A DNA stretch of 64,000 nt from JAJAZB01 sp965249815 (GCA_965249815.1 CBDFMV010000003.1:3410001-3474000), one strand, 5' to 3'. Counted from the first letter of the stretch, positions 42,775 through 50,872 are shown. Numbers and translations: made by a program. The notes: generated from the sequence alone by a model not told the origin.

Positions 42775-42853
42775 GAGAAGGTGGTTTAGGAGCAAGCAAA
42801 AAAGAACGGCGCTTGGGCCGTTCCTTTCGAGAAATTGTCGGTAAAAACCAAGC

Positions 42854-43543
42854 TTAGTCCGGCAATACCTTCACCATCAAATCTTTGTACATCACCCGGC
42901 TCTTTGGGTCGTGGCCTTGCAGGGCGACGGTACCGTGGCTCAGCCGCTTGCCCGCGTTGCCGCCGGTGCGGTCACTGAGGTCGTCGGGTTCGGTGTACTC
43001 GTTGATGACCTTGTCGTTCACTTTCACCGTTACTTTTTTGCCCTGCACGATGATGTGCTCGGTGTACCACTCGTTGTCGGGAACGAAAACCTCCTTTACG
43101 TCCTGGTACGAATACACGCTGCCGGTTTTGCGCCAGTCGCCGTGGGTTTGGTTCACCTGAATTTCGTAGCCTTTTTTCGGCCAATCGGTGTCCTGGTACT
43201 CGGTGTGGATGAACATGCCCGAGTTGGCGCCGGGGGCGGTCATCACCTGGGCCTTGAACTCGAAGTTTTTGAAATCGTGGTTGCCCACCGTCCCTTCGTA
43301 GAACAGGTGCGCCCGTGGCCCGAACACGACGATTGCCCCGTCCTGCACGCTGAACGTGGCCGGGTTTTCGGCGGCCTTCCAGCCGGTGAGGGTTTTGCCG
43401 TCGAACAGCGAGACCCAGCCTTTTTCGGGCTTCGGAGCCGGGGTAAGTTGGAGAAAAAGCGCGAAGAGGGCCGCGGTGGCACCAATTTTTTTAGCGAAGG
43501 CGGTGCCGGTCAATGTCAGCAAAGTTGAGTGGAAGGTTTTCAT
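42854..43543 (-). CDS. DUF1080 / 3-keto-disaccharide hydrolase-like exported protein
   Basis: A 229-residue protein with a long signal region (MKTFHSTLLTLTGTAFAKKI, then GATAALFALFLQLT) and a concanavalin-like DUF1080 fold. Family motifs are GWVSLFDGKTLTGWK, ANSGMFIHTEYQD, KKGYEIQVNQTH and NEWYTEHIIVQGKKVTVKVN. Some members hydrolyse 3-keto-glycosides; many are of unknown specificity. It is upstream of the beta-helix gene on the same strand with an 80-nt gap, suggesting related carbohydrate roles. Confidence 0.9.
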   Translation of the reverse strand: MKTFHSTLLTLTGTAFAKKIGATAALFALFLQLTPAPKPEKGWVSLFDGKTLTGWKAAENPATFSVQDGAIVVFGPRAHLFYEGTVGNHDFKNFEFKAQVMTAPGANSGMFIHTEYQDTDWPKKGYEIQVNQTHGDWRKTGSVYSYQDVKEVFVPDNEWYTEHIIVQGKKVTVKVNDKVINEYTEPDDLSDRTGGNAGKRLSHGTVALQGHDPKSRVMYKDLMVKVLPD

Positions 43544-43707
43544 CGGAGTTTGGTTTGGAGGTTTTACAAACGGGTGCAGGTGCGCCAAGTTAAGCAAAGA
43601 ACGGCAACCGGGGCACGGACTGGTGATTTTGTGGGCCATTTTTACGACCAAAACCCGTAATCTTGTCGTCGGGAATCCGGAGTTTTCATCTTTTAAACGA
43701 AAAAACC

Positions 43708-44565
43708 ATGCGCTGGTTAGGGGGACGCGAAAGCGACAACGTTGAAGACCGCCGGGGAATGAGCACGGGCGGTATGGTGGTAGGCGGGGGCATCGGCACC
43801 GTCATCATTGCGCTGATTGTTACACTGTTGGGCGGTGATCCGTCGGCGATTCTGGGCGGCGGTGGCTCTGACCCGGCCGTTTCGCAGTCAGCACCCGCCG
43901 GTCCGCAGGCCGACGACCAGGCCGCCAAATTTACGCGGGTGGTGCTGGCCGAAACGGAAGACGTCTGGACGAAACTTTTCGCCGACCAGGGCCAGCAGTA
44001 CCGCCGCCCAACGCTCGTGATGTTCCGGCAAATGACCCAGTCGGGTTGCGGCGTGGCGTCTGAGGCGTCGGGGCCGTTTTACTGCCCGGAAGACCAGAAA
44101 GTGTACATCGACCTGTCGTTTTACGACGAACTCCGCGAACGGTTCAACGCCCCCGGCGAGTTTGCAATGGCTTACGTGGTTTCCCACGAGATTGGGCACC
44201 ACGTGCAGAAGCAGTTGGGTATTCTGGATAAAGTGGATGCCGCCCGGAGTCAAATGGACAAACGGGACGCCAACCGTTTGTCGGTAAGGCTCGAATTGCA
44301 GGCCGACTTTTTTGCGGGCGTCTGGGCACACCATGCGCAGAAAATGCAGAACATTTTGGAAGCAGGCGACATCGAAAGCGCCCTGAACGCCGCCAACGCC
44401 ATCGGCGACGACCGGATTCAGCGGCAAACCCAGGGCACTGTCGTGCGTGACGCCTTCACCCACGGCTCCTCGGCCCAGCGCGTGTACTGGTTTACGAAGG
44501 GCTTCAAAACCGGCGATCTAAGTCAGGGGGATACCTTTAACAGCCGGGAGGACGCGAATTTGTAG
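43708..44565 (+). CDS. Membrane-anchored neutral zinc metallopeptidase (YpfJ-like)
   Basis: A 285-residue protein of the putative neutral zinc metallopeptidase family. The N-terminus (MRWLGGRESDNVEDRRG) is the family signature, followed by a transmembrane helix (GGGIGTVIIALIVTLLGG). The catalytic domain has VVSHEIGHHVQKQLG as the HExxH zinc site and ELQADFFAGVW with a likely third ligand. It ends TFNSREDANL. Substrates are unknown. The ATG at 43708 begins the conserved N-terminus; the longer frame from 43663 is not conserved-looking. Confidence 0.93.
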   Translation: MRWLGGRESDNVEDRRGMSTGGMVVGGGIGTVIIALIVTLLGGDPSAILGGGGSDPAVSQSAPAGPQADDQAAKFTRVVLAETEDVWTKLFADQGQQYRRPTLVMFRQMTQSGCGVASEASGPFYCPEDQKVYIDLSFYDELRERFNAPGEFAMAYVVSHEIGHHVQKQLGILDKVDAARSQMDKRDANRLSVRLELQADFFAGVWAHHAQKMQNILEAGDIESALNAANAIGDDRIQRQTQGTVVRDAFTHGSSAQRVYWFTKGFKTGDLSQGDTFNSREDANL

Positions 44566-44939
44566 TGCGCGTTGAGCGGGCTGTTTAACCAGCGGGGCAA
44601 CTTTTCCGGATAAAACGCGCGGGCGGTCCGTCGTTTTTTCCAAAACAACGGGAGAATGTGGGGCGGTTCGCCGAAACCGCCTTGTTTGGTTCTGACACAC
44701 GGGCGGTTTCGGCGAACCGCCCCACAAAACGTGATTCAGGGCAGGCCAGCAAGCCGAACCCGGCCTGGGCGCTGAGGCTGTTGGGCATCGGGATGTCGTT
44801 TGGAAACGGGGAGGTGGCAGGATTCGATTTCGGAAACGGACGGGCTGCGGGACGTGGTTGCGGAACCCATCCAGCCCGGCAAAAGCTTCCCACTTTCCCA
44901 ATCTTGCCGTATCTTGCGGCCCAATTCCAAGCGCAACCC
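44566..44939. other. 374-nt gap holding a long inverted repeat
   Basis: Between the metallopeptidase and gcvH there is no gene I can support. The main content is the 25-bp inverted repeat at 44657-44726. A TATCTTGC element about 30 nt upstream of the gcvH ATG is a poor match to a -7 box. Confidence 0.6.
44657..44726. repeat. Perfect 25-bp inverted repeat
   Basis: Arm 44657-44681 is exactly complementary to 44702-44726 across a 20-nt loop. Each arm itself contains a smaller dyad (GGCGGTTCGCC, then GAAACCGCC). It follows the metallopeptidase gene by about 90 nt and has no U-tract. Its core resembles, loosely, the GCGGTCCGCC core of the aroA repeat. Confidence 0.85.
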
Positions 44940-45320
44940 ATGAACATTCCCGCAACCCTGCGTTACACAAAAGAACACGAGTGGATTTCCCTGGTAGGCG
45001 ACGTGGCTACGGTCGGCATTACCGATTTCGCCCAGGGCGAATTGGGCGACGTGGTGTACGTGGAAATTGAAACCGTCAGCCAGGCACTCAGCGAAGGGGA
45101 TGTATTCGGCTCGGTGGAAGCCGTCAAAACGGTTTCCGACTTGTTTCTGCCCGTGAACGGCACCGTGCTCGAAGTAAACCAGAAGGTCGTGGATTCGCCC
45201 GAACTGGTGAACACCGACCCGTACGGCGACGGCTGGATGATCAAACTTCAGGTAAGCAATACTGCCGACGTGGACGGCCTGATGGACGCCGATGCGTACC
45301 GGGCGCTGGTTGGCGGTTGA
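44940..45320 (+). CDS. gcvH: Glycine cleavage system H protein
   Basis: A 126-residue lipoyl carrier of the glycine cleavage system; it shuttles the aminomethyl group among the P, T and L proteins. The start MNIPATLRYTKEHEWISL is canonical, GITDFAQGELGDVVYVE follows, and the lipoylated residue is K63 in VEAVKTVSD. The C-terminal GDGWMIKLQVSN is also conserved. The other gcv genes are not nearby. A REP-like palindrome and a terminator follow the stop. Confidence 0.97.
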   Translation: MNIPATLRYTKEHEWISLVGDVATVGITDFAQGELGDVVYVEIETVSQALSEGDVFGSVEAVKTVSDLFLPVNGTVLEVNQKVVDSPELVNTDPYGDGWMIKLQVSNTADVDGLMDADAYRALVGG

Positions 45321-45329
45321 TCGACTACT

Positions 45330-45362
45330 AAACCTAACAGGTCTCGAAAACCTGTTAGGTTT
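45330..45362. repeat. REP-like palindrome after gcvH
   Basis: AAACCTAACAGGT (45330-45342) pairs exactly with 45350-45362 around a 7-nt loop. The same arm sequence, in the opposite order, forms the palindrome inside the broken kinase at 34483-34515, so the two belong to one repeat family. Confidence 0.85.
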
Positions 45363-45373
45363 TAGTTCTGAAT

Positions 45374-45394
45374 AGCCCGCCCAGGGCTTTTTTT
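45374..45394 (+). terminator. Intrinsic terminator after gcvH
   Basis: AGCCC (45374-45378) pairs with GGGCT (45384-45388) over a 5-nt loop and is followed directly by a run of T residues. It lies 8 nt before the ATG of the next gene, so that gene's promoter would have to overlap this region or transcription reads through. Confidence 0.7.
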
Positions 45395-45401
45395 GTGTCC
45401 C

Positions 45402-46688
45402 ATGAACCTACTCATCCGTTTGGCCCGCGTTGTTTTCCCTGGTTCGCCGCACCACGGCCAGGTGCGGGATCTGCTGATTCAGGACGGCACACTCGCCCGC
45501 CTCGGCGAAAACCTGGATGTTGCCGCCGACCAGATCCTCGAAAGCCCCGCCCTGCACGTGTCGGCGGGTTGGTTCGACCTCCGCGCCCACGCCAAAGACC
45601 CCGGTTACGAAGCCAAGGAAGACCTTGCTACCCTGAGCCGGGCCGCCGCTGCCGGGGGTTTTACGGACGTGGCCCTGCTGCCCAATACGAAACCCCTGGT
45701 GCAAACGAAGGAAGGGGTGCAGTACCTGCGGCGATTCGGCGAGGCGCAACTCGTGAGCCTGCACCCGATGGCCGCGCTGACCCTCAACGCCGAAGGCCAC
45801 GATTTCACCGAAATGCTCGACCTGCACCACGCGGGAGCCGTGGCGTTTACCGACGGCGAGCAGCCTTCCTGGAACGCCGATTTGTTGTTGAAATCCCTGC
45901 AGTACCTCGCGCCGGTGGGCGGGCTGGTCGTGAACCGGCCCGAAGAACCCACCCTGGCGCGGTTTGGGCAGATGCATGAAGGGCTGGTGAGCACGCGGCT
46001 GGGGCTGAAGGGCCTCCCGCCAATGGCCGAAGAATTGATGATCGCCCGCGACCTGCGGTTGCTGGAATACCTGCTCGACGTGGGCGGGGCGCAACCCCGG
46101 CTGCATTTTGCGTTGCTGTCGTCGGCAGGGGCGGTCGAGCTGGTACGACAGGCCAAAAAGCGGGGTTTGCCCGTGAGCGCCGACGTGGCCGCGCACCACC
46201 TCGCCCTGACGGACGAGGCGCTGACGGGCTTCGACACGAACCTGAAAGTAGCCCCGCCCTTCCGCACCGAAGCCGACCGCCAGGCGCTCTGGGCTGGCCT
46301 CGCCGACGACACGATTGACGCCATCGTGAGCGACCACCACCCGCACGACGTAGAAAGCAAGCACCTCGAATTCGACCAGGCCGAGTTCGGAGCCGTGGGG
46401 CTGGAAACGGCTTTTGCCGTGGCCAACACGTTCAACGGCGGAACGCTGACGCTGGAACGGCTCATCAAGAAATTTACCACCACGCCGCGCCGGTTGCTCA
46501 ACCAACCCCAACCGGTTTTTGCCGAAGGCCAACCCGCTCACCTGACCTGCTTCGACCCGTCGCTGACCTGGACCCCCACCGAAACGTCGCTGCGTTCGCG
46601 GGCCAAAAACTCGCCGTTTCTGGGCACCACTCTGACCGGCAAAGCCCTGGCGGTCGTGGGCAACGGGCGGGTAGAAGTAGGTGGATGA
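45402..46688 (+). CDS. Dihydroorotase-like protein with altered zinc site
   Basis: A 428-residue amidohydrolase-fold protein of the dihydroorotase/allantoinase group. The opening and the segment AGGFTDVALLPNTKP match PyrC-type enzymes. The metal motif normally D-x-H-x-H-x-R-(E/D)-PG here reads D59-L-R61-A-H63-A-K65-D-PG, so the first zinc His is Arg and the substrate Arg is Lys. The later SDHHPHD segment is kept. It may therefore be a non-catalytic dihydroorotase partner, as known for some ATCase-associated proteins, or have changed chemistry. DUF4199 membrane genes follow. The ATG at 45402 is preferred to a TTG three codons upstream. Confidence 0.85.
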   Translation: MNLLIRLARVVFPGSPHHGQVRDLLIQDGTLARLGENLDVAADQILESPALHVSAGWFDLRAHAKDPGYEAKEDLATLSRAAAAGGFTDVALLPNTKPLVQTKEGVQYLRRFGEAQLVSLHPMAALTLNAEGHDFTEMLDLHHAGAVAFTDGEQPSWNADLLLKSLQYLAPVGGLVVNRPEEPTLARFGQMHEGLVSTRLGLKGLPPMAEELMIARDLRLLEYLLDVGGAQPRLHFALLSSAGAVELVRQAKKRGLPVSADVAAHHLALTDEALTGFDTNLKVAPPFRTEADRQALWAGLADDTIDAIVSDHHPHDVESKHLEFDQAEFGAVGLETAFAVANTFNGGTLTLERLIKKFTTTPRRLLNQPQPVFAEGQPAHLTCFDPSLTWTPTETSLRSRAKNSPFLGTTLTGKALAVVGNGRVEVGG

Positions 46689-46724
46689 ACTTGAATAGTG
46701 AACATTGAGTAGTCTCTGGCTTTC

Positions 46725-47270
46725 ATGCTCAAAAACCCCCTCGTACGCCTCCCCCTGTTGTTCGGTCTCTTGGCTGGGGCATTGAGTTTTGGGTATTTTC
46801 TGGTCCTGTACGCGGCGGACGCGCAGCCACTGGGTTCGCGGCGCAACCTCAACCTGATGATCATCTGGCTTTGCATGGGGCTGGCTGTCTGGCAGTTGGT
46901 GCGCCGACAAGGCCGACCCGTCACGTTTCCGCAGGCCTTCGTCGTGTGCGTGGCGACCGTGCTGGTGGCCAACCTGATCGACAGCCTGCTGGTGGTGGGG
47001 TTTATTCACTTCGCCGATCCGGGCATGGTGGCGGGCTTCATCGCCCAGATTAAGCAACAGGCTCTGGCCGACCGGCTGGCGATGCAGCGCAGTTTTGGCC
47101 GCGACGCCAAAAGTCAACTGATAGATTTCGATTCTTTTCTCCGACAGATCAACCAAATCGGCTTGCGCTCTATTTTTTGGGCGAATTTTTCGGTCGCCCG
47201 GCTCGTGCTCAGTCTGCTGTACTCGGCGCTGATTGCCGTATTTTTCCGCCGGATGAGCCAGTCGCTTTAA
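46725..47270 (+). CDS. DUF4199 membrane protein (first of two)
   Basis: A 181-residue integral membrane protein of the Bacteroidota DUF4199 family with four likely helices: PLLFGLLAGALSFGYFLVLY, LMIIWLCMGLAVWQLV, QAFVVCVATVLVANLIDSLL and a C-terminal RLVLSLLYSALIAVFF. Between helices 3 and 4 lies a soluble region of about 60 residues. It starts 36 nt after the dihydroorotase-like gene and is followed 66 nt later by a second DUF4199 gene, so the three are probably one transcript. Function unknown. Confidence 0.82.
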   Translation: MLKNPLVRLPLLFGLLAGALSFGYFLVLYAADAQPLGSRRNLNLMIIWLCMGLAVWQLVRRQGRPVTFPQAFVVCVATVLVANLIDSLLVVGFIHFADPGMVAGFIAQIKQQALADRLAMQRSFGRDAKSQLIDFDSFLRQINQIGLRSIFWANFSVARLVLSLLYSALIAVFFRRMSQSL

Positions 47271-47336
47271 AATCCGGGCCGGAATCGCCAATTTTCAGCC
47301 TCAATTCCATCTCCCCAATTCCTAAACCCAACTTTT

Positions 47337-47861
47337 ATGGAAAAGCCTTCTCCCGCGCGCGTTGCCTTGAAATGGGGCCTGATTTCAGCCGTCATCAGCA
47401 TTGTGTACAGCGTCATCATGGTGCTCATCGGCAAGTACCAGGACCCCTCGATGAACACCGTCAACTTCCTCTTCGGCTTAGCCGTGGCAACGGGCGTGCT
47501 CATTTATGCCCTGCGCGAATTTCGCACGCTCAACAACGGGTACCTCTCGTTTGGGCAGGGGCTGGGCGTGGGTACGCTCACCAGCGCCGTTTCCGGCGTG
47601 GTGGCGGGGCTGTTTACGTTTATTTATTTGAAATTTATCGACCCGTCGGCGCTCGAAAAAAGCATGGACCTGGCCCGTCAGAAGTGGGAAGAGCAGGGCA
47701 TGAGCGACGCCCAAATCGAGCAGGCCGAAAAGTACGCGGCGATGTTCACCAGCCCGGGGGCGATTTTCGTTTTCACGGTATTCGGGGCCATCCTGATTGG
47801 CTTCATCCTTTCGCTCATCGTCTCGGCCATCATGCGCCGGGAAAAGCAGGTATTTGAATGA
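47337..47861 (+). CDS. DUF4199 membrane protein (second of two)
   Basis: A 174-residue membrane protein of the DUF4199 family. Four helices are visible: WGLISAVISIVYSVIMVLIG, FLFGLAVATGVLIYALREF, TSAVSGVVAGLFTFIYL and VFTVFGAILIGFILSLIVSA. The periplasmic or cytoplasmic segment before the last helix (KWEEQGMSDAQIEQAEKYAA) is typical of the family. The stop codon's last base begins a 24-bp inverted repeat that separates it from gldF. Confidence 0.85.
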   Translation: MEKPSPARVALKWGLISAVISIVYSVIMVLIGKYQDPSMNTVNFLFGLAVATGVLIYALREFRTLNNGYLSFGQGLGVGTLTSAVSGVVAGLFTFIYLKFIDPSALEKSMDLARQKWEEQGMSDAQIEQAEKYAAMFTSPGAIFVFTVFGAILIGFILSLIVSAIMRREKQVFE

Positions 47862-47916
47862 GAGAAAAGAGCAGAGAGAACAGACACGTTGCTCTGTTCT
47901 CTCTGCTCTTTTCTCT
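47861..47916. repeat. Perfect 24-bp inverted repeat between DUF4199 and gldF
   Basis: Arm 47861-47884 is exactly complementary to 47893-47916 over an 8-nt loop. One strand of each arm is almost pure purine (AGAGAAAAGAGCAGAGAGAA), with AGAGA sub-repeats, and another pyrimidine sub-repeat follows to 47924. It lies between co-directional genes and would lower read-through into gldF or occlude its leader. Confidence 0.9.
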
Positions 47917-47929
47917 TTTCTCTCGAATC

Positions 47930-48652
47930 ATGTTCGCCATTTTCCGCAACGAAGTCCGGTCGTTTCTTACCTCGCTGGTGGGGTACGTCGTCATGGGCGT
48001 GTTCCTAACGGCCCTCGGACTGCTGCTCTGGGTGTTTCCCGACACCAGTCTGCTCAACTACGGCTACGCCGAACTGGGCCAGTTTTTCAACCTCACGCCC
48101 TACGTGTTTCTGTTTCTGGTGCCCGCCATCACGATGCGGGCGTTTGCCGAAGAGCGCCGCAACGGCACCCTCGAGCTGCTCCTGACTAAGCCCATCACCG
48201 ACTGGCAACTGGTGCTGGGAAAATTTCTGGCCTGCTGGTTTCTGATTTTCCTGACCCTGCTGCCCACGCTGATTTACTACGCGTCGATTTACCAGCTTGG
48301 CAATCCGGCGGGCAACGTCGATTCGGCGGAAGTGGACGGTTCGTACCTCGGTTTATGGCTGCTTGGGGGCGTTTTTGCGGCCATCGGCCTTGCGACCTCG
48401 GCCCTCACCGACAGTCAGGTGGTGGCGTTCTTACTCGGGGTGTTCGCCTGTTTTCTGGCCTACGTAGGCATCAGCGCCGTGGCGGGGCTGGAGAGCCTCG
48501 GAAGTTTCGGGTATTTCGTGGGCCAGCTTGGCCTCGATGCGCAGTACAGCGCGCTCGGTCGCGGGCTCATCGATTCGCGCAACGTCGTGTACCTGCTCAC
48601 CTGGATTGCCCTCGGCCTGTTGCTGACCCGCTGGCGGGTGGGAGTTCGGTAG
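47930..48652 (+). CDS. gldF: Gliding-motility ABC transporter permease GldF
   Basis: A 240-residue ABC-2 type permease with six hydrophobic segments. It opens MFAIFRNEVRSFLTSLVGY and carries the family motif FAEERRNGTLELLLTKPITD. GldF forms an ABC transporter with GldA and GldG and is needed for gliding in several Bacteroidota. The usual downstream neighbour gldG is absent: the next gene is convergent. The start at 47930 gives a normal N-terminus; the longer in-frame ATG at 47858 would translate the inverted repeat into nonsense-like sequence (HVALFSLLFSLFS). Confidence 0.92.
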   Translation: MFAIFRNEVRSFLTSLVGYVVMGVFLTALGLLLWVFPDTSLLNYGYAELGQFFNLTPYVFLFLVPAITMRAFAEERRNGTLELLLTKPITDWQLVLGKFLACWFLIFLTLLPTLIYYASIYQLGNPAGNVDSAEVDGSYLGLWLLGGVFAAIGLATSALTDSQVVAFLLGVFACFLAYVGISAVAGLESLGSFGYFVGQLGLDAQYSALGRGLIDSRNVVYLLTWIALGLLLTRWRVGVR

Positions 48653-48718
48653 AGGGCGTAGTTCGGAGGGCGTAGGGCGGAGTTAAAAGCCAAAACTACG
48701 CCCTCCGAACTACGCCCT
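48653..48718. repeat. Perfect 23-bp inverted repeat filling the gldF/DUF4920 gap
   Basis: Arm 48653-48675 is exactly complementary to 48696-48718 over a 20-nt loop. The element starts on the first base after the gldF stop and ends on the base before the DUF4920 stop, so it is the whole gap. GGGCGTAG is repeated directly within each arm. Confidence 0.95.
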
Positions 48719-49165
48719 TCACTTCACCGCGACGCCATTGGCCACGAACACCACGGCGCGTTCGGGTTGGGTGATTCTGGCGATTTCTTCCTTGCTTTCA
48801 CCCGCGTCTTCGGCGTAATGCTTCAAGTCCTTCACCGACGTGACGTTCTGGAACGCCTTTCCTTCAAACACGACCGTCTTGCCCGCGATGTTTTTGGGCA
48901 CGAAAAACCCGTAGTCTTTAAACGTGACGCGCATCGTCTGGCCGTTGTCGAGTTTCACCTTCATCCAGCAGCCTTTCGCCTGGCACACCGATTCGACTTT
49001 GCCCTCGACCCGGGCCTGGAGCGTGTCGGTGCGGTCGAGTTTTTTGATCAGTTCCTGCGGAGAAATGGCCCCGGCGGGGTTGATTTTTGCGCCGTGGTAG
49101 CTGGTTTGGGCCTGGGCGGCGGTGGCGACGGCGAAGAGCAGAACGGCAAGTGAGAAGCGAAGCAT
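48719..49165 (-). CDS. Exported DUF4920 protein
   Basis: A 148-residue periplasmic protein with a signal peptide (MLRFSLAVLLFAVATAAQAQ) and a DUF4920 domain, an OB-like fold. Motifs are ARVEGKVESVCQAKGCWMKV, holding two Cys, VTFKDYGFFVPKNIAGKTVV and KHYAEDAGESKEEIARIT. The family has no known function; the CxxxGCW segment suggests metal or thiol chemistry. The start at 49165 gives the signal peptide; the frame upstream to 49357 crosses the promoter region of the divergent gene. Confidence 0.85.
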   Translation of the reverse strand: MLRFSLAVLLFAVATAAQAQTSYHGAKINPAGAISPQELIKKLDRTDTLQARVEGKVESVCQAKGCWMKVKLDNGQTMRVTFKDYGFFVPKNIAGKTVVFEGKAFQNVTSVKDLKHYAEDAGESKEEIARITQPERAVVFVANGVAVK

Positions 49166-49377
49166 GGCGAAAGAAGGTTGCGATTGGGAAGCAAAAATAG
49201 GAGATTCGGCTGGAACAACGGGGTCGTCGGCACCCATGCGCCCGAAAAACACCCGAGGCACGACGTCTCTCAGCCAATTTTCGTAATCCGTCAATCCGAT
49301 TGCGCCAAATGGCAACGAGCGCCTGCCTCCCGCCGCCCACCTTTGTGCCGTACTCAAAACGCACGCGTTCGTCTGCC

Positions 49378-49722
49378 ATGAAATTTCTCCTTAAATCCGA
49401 AGAATTGCTCCAGTTTCTCGCCACCATCTGGCTATTCAGCACGCTCGATTTCGCGTGGTGGTACTTTCCAGCCCTGTTGTTCGTACCCGACGTGAGCATG
49501 CTTGGGTACCTGCTTTCGCCCCGGTTGGGCGCCATCACCTACAACATCGGGCACCACAAAGGCCTGGCCATCGTGGTGGGCGTGGTGGGGTACCTGCTGC
49601 ATAGTCCCGCGCTCGAACTGACCGGGGTTGTGTTGTTCGCCCACAGCAGCTTCGACCGCCTGATGGGCTACGGGTTGAAGTACGCCGATGATTTTAAACA
49701 CACCCACCTCGGGACGCTGTAG
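49378..49722 (+). CDS. DUF4260 small membrane protein
   Basis: A 114-residue membrane protein of the DUF4260 family. Helices are FLATIWLFSTLDFAWWYFPA, SMLGYLLSPRLGAITYNIGH and LAIVVGVVGYLLHSPALEL. The C-terminal FAHSSFDRLMGYGLKYADDF with KHTHLG is the conserved family ending. The His-rich loops (NIGHHKG) could bind metal, but no activity is known. It is divergent from the DUF4920 gene and convergent with the AraC-type gene, ending 2 nt before that gene's stop. Confidence 0.9.
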   Translation: MKFLLKSEELLQFLATIWLFSTLDFAWWYFPALLFVPDVSMLGYLLSPRLGAITYNIGHHKGLAIVVGVVGYLLHSPALELTGVVLFAHSSFDRLMGYGLKYADDFKHTHLGTL

Positions 49723-49724
49723 CC

Positions 49725-50735
49725 TTACGCCGCTCGCTGGCGAAATGCCCCCGGCGTCTGGCCGGTCCAGCGTTTGAACGAGCGCACGAACACGCTCGGC
49801 TCGGCGAAACCGAGGAGGTAGGCGATGTCGGTGGTGCTCAGGTGCGGTTCGCGCAGGTGGCGCACGGCCAGTTCGCGGCGCACTTCGTCGAGGAGTTGCT
49901 GGTAGCCGACGCCCTCGGCCTTCAGGTGCCCTTGCAGGCTGCGCACGCCCATCGCCAGGCGGTCAGCTACGGCGGGCAGGGTCGGTTCTTCGCCCTTGAG
50001 CATTTCCACCAGTTCGGCTTTCACGCGGGCGGTCAGCGTGGGCTGACGCAGCATACGCAACAGGTCGTCGGCGTGCTGTTCAAACCACGGAAACAAGCCC
50101 GGGTTGGCGTTAAGAATGGGCGCATCGAGCCAGGAGGCCTTGAATACCAGCGCGGTTTCTTCGCTGTCGAAGTGCAGGCGGGCGGGGGCGAAAACGCGCT
50201 GGTGTTCGGTCGCGTCGGGTGGACGGGGGTAGGTGAAGTACACGTCGTCGGCGGTAAACGCCCGCCCGGTGAGCGCCCGGATGGCGGCCAGGTACACCGA
50301 AAGCTCCGAGTTGAGGGCGTACTCGGGGTAAATGATGTCTGGGCTGGTCAGGTGCAGCGACAGGCGGAACTGCTCACCCCGGCGCTCGCCAGCGGTACGG
50401 ATGCCCTCGCAAACGATATCCTGGTACTGACAAAGTTTTTCCAGCGCCCGGCCAAGCGTCGAACAGTGCATCATCACGTACGCCAGCACGCCCACGGCGA
50501 GGGGGTTGATCAACTCGCCGAGGCGCAGGGCGAGGTGCGGGTCGTGGGTGGCGGCGGTGACTTCCCGCCAAAGTGCCTGAACCTGCCGGATGGGCAGGCG
50601 CCCGTCGGGGTCTTGCAGGAGCACCTCGTCGATCCCGGCGGCGCGGCACAAGGCCGGTGGATCGGCCCCGCGCTGCCGGGCCGCCGCGAGGATGAGGTTG
50701 AGGCTGGCGGCAGAAAGCGTATGGTCGGGAAGCAT
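49725..50735 (-). CDS. AraC-family transcription regulator (ArgR/OruR type)
   Basis: A 336-residue regulator. The N-terminal ligand domain (about 15-205) resembles the arabinose-binding-like domain of GbdR/OruR-type regulators (LPIRQVQALWREVTAATHDP, LGELINPLAVGVLAYVMMHC). The C-terminal AraC DNA-binding domain has two helix-turn-helix units, the second reading STTDIAYLLGFAEPSVFVRS followed by FKRWTGQTPGAFR. The ligand is unknown. The divergent Wzi-like gene starts 137 nt away and might be a target. Confidence 0.9.
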   Translation of the reverse strand: MLPDHTLSAASLNLILAAARQRGADPPALCRAAGIDEVLLQDPDGRLPIRQVQALWREVTAATHDPHLALRLGELINPLAVGVLAYVMMHCSTLGRALEKLCQYQDIVCEGIRTAGERRGEQFRLSLHLTSPDIIYPEYALNSELSVYLAAIRALTGRAFTADDVYFTYPRPPDATEHQRVFAPARLHFDSEETALVFKASWLDAPILNANPGLFPWFEQHADDLLRMLRQPTLTARVKAELVEMLKGEEPTLPAVADRLAMGVRSLQGHLKAEGVGYQQLLDEVRRELAVRHLREPHLSTTDIAYLLGFAEPSVFVRSFKRWTGQTPGAFRQRAA

Positions 50736-50872
50736 GCAGTTGGATTTCAGAACGTTGGTGGGCCGGGAAAAGAAGGAGTCAGCAAAGGAATGGCATGAGT
50801 TTTTTGGATGGGTGCCGCATCGAGGCGGGTCTGCCGCCCTTCCTGAGCTTCGACTCTGACCTAACCAATTTC

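Noticed and set aside
45408..47291. Very long open frame on the minus strand opposite the dihydroorotase-like and DUF4199 genes
   Set aside because: It is antisense to well-supported genes and its translation has no recognisable domain. Long antisense frames are common in GC-rich DNA of this composition; the same holds for frames opposite the propeller kinase, susC and hslU.
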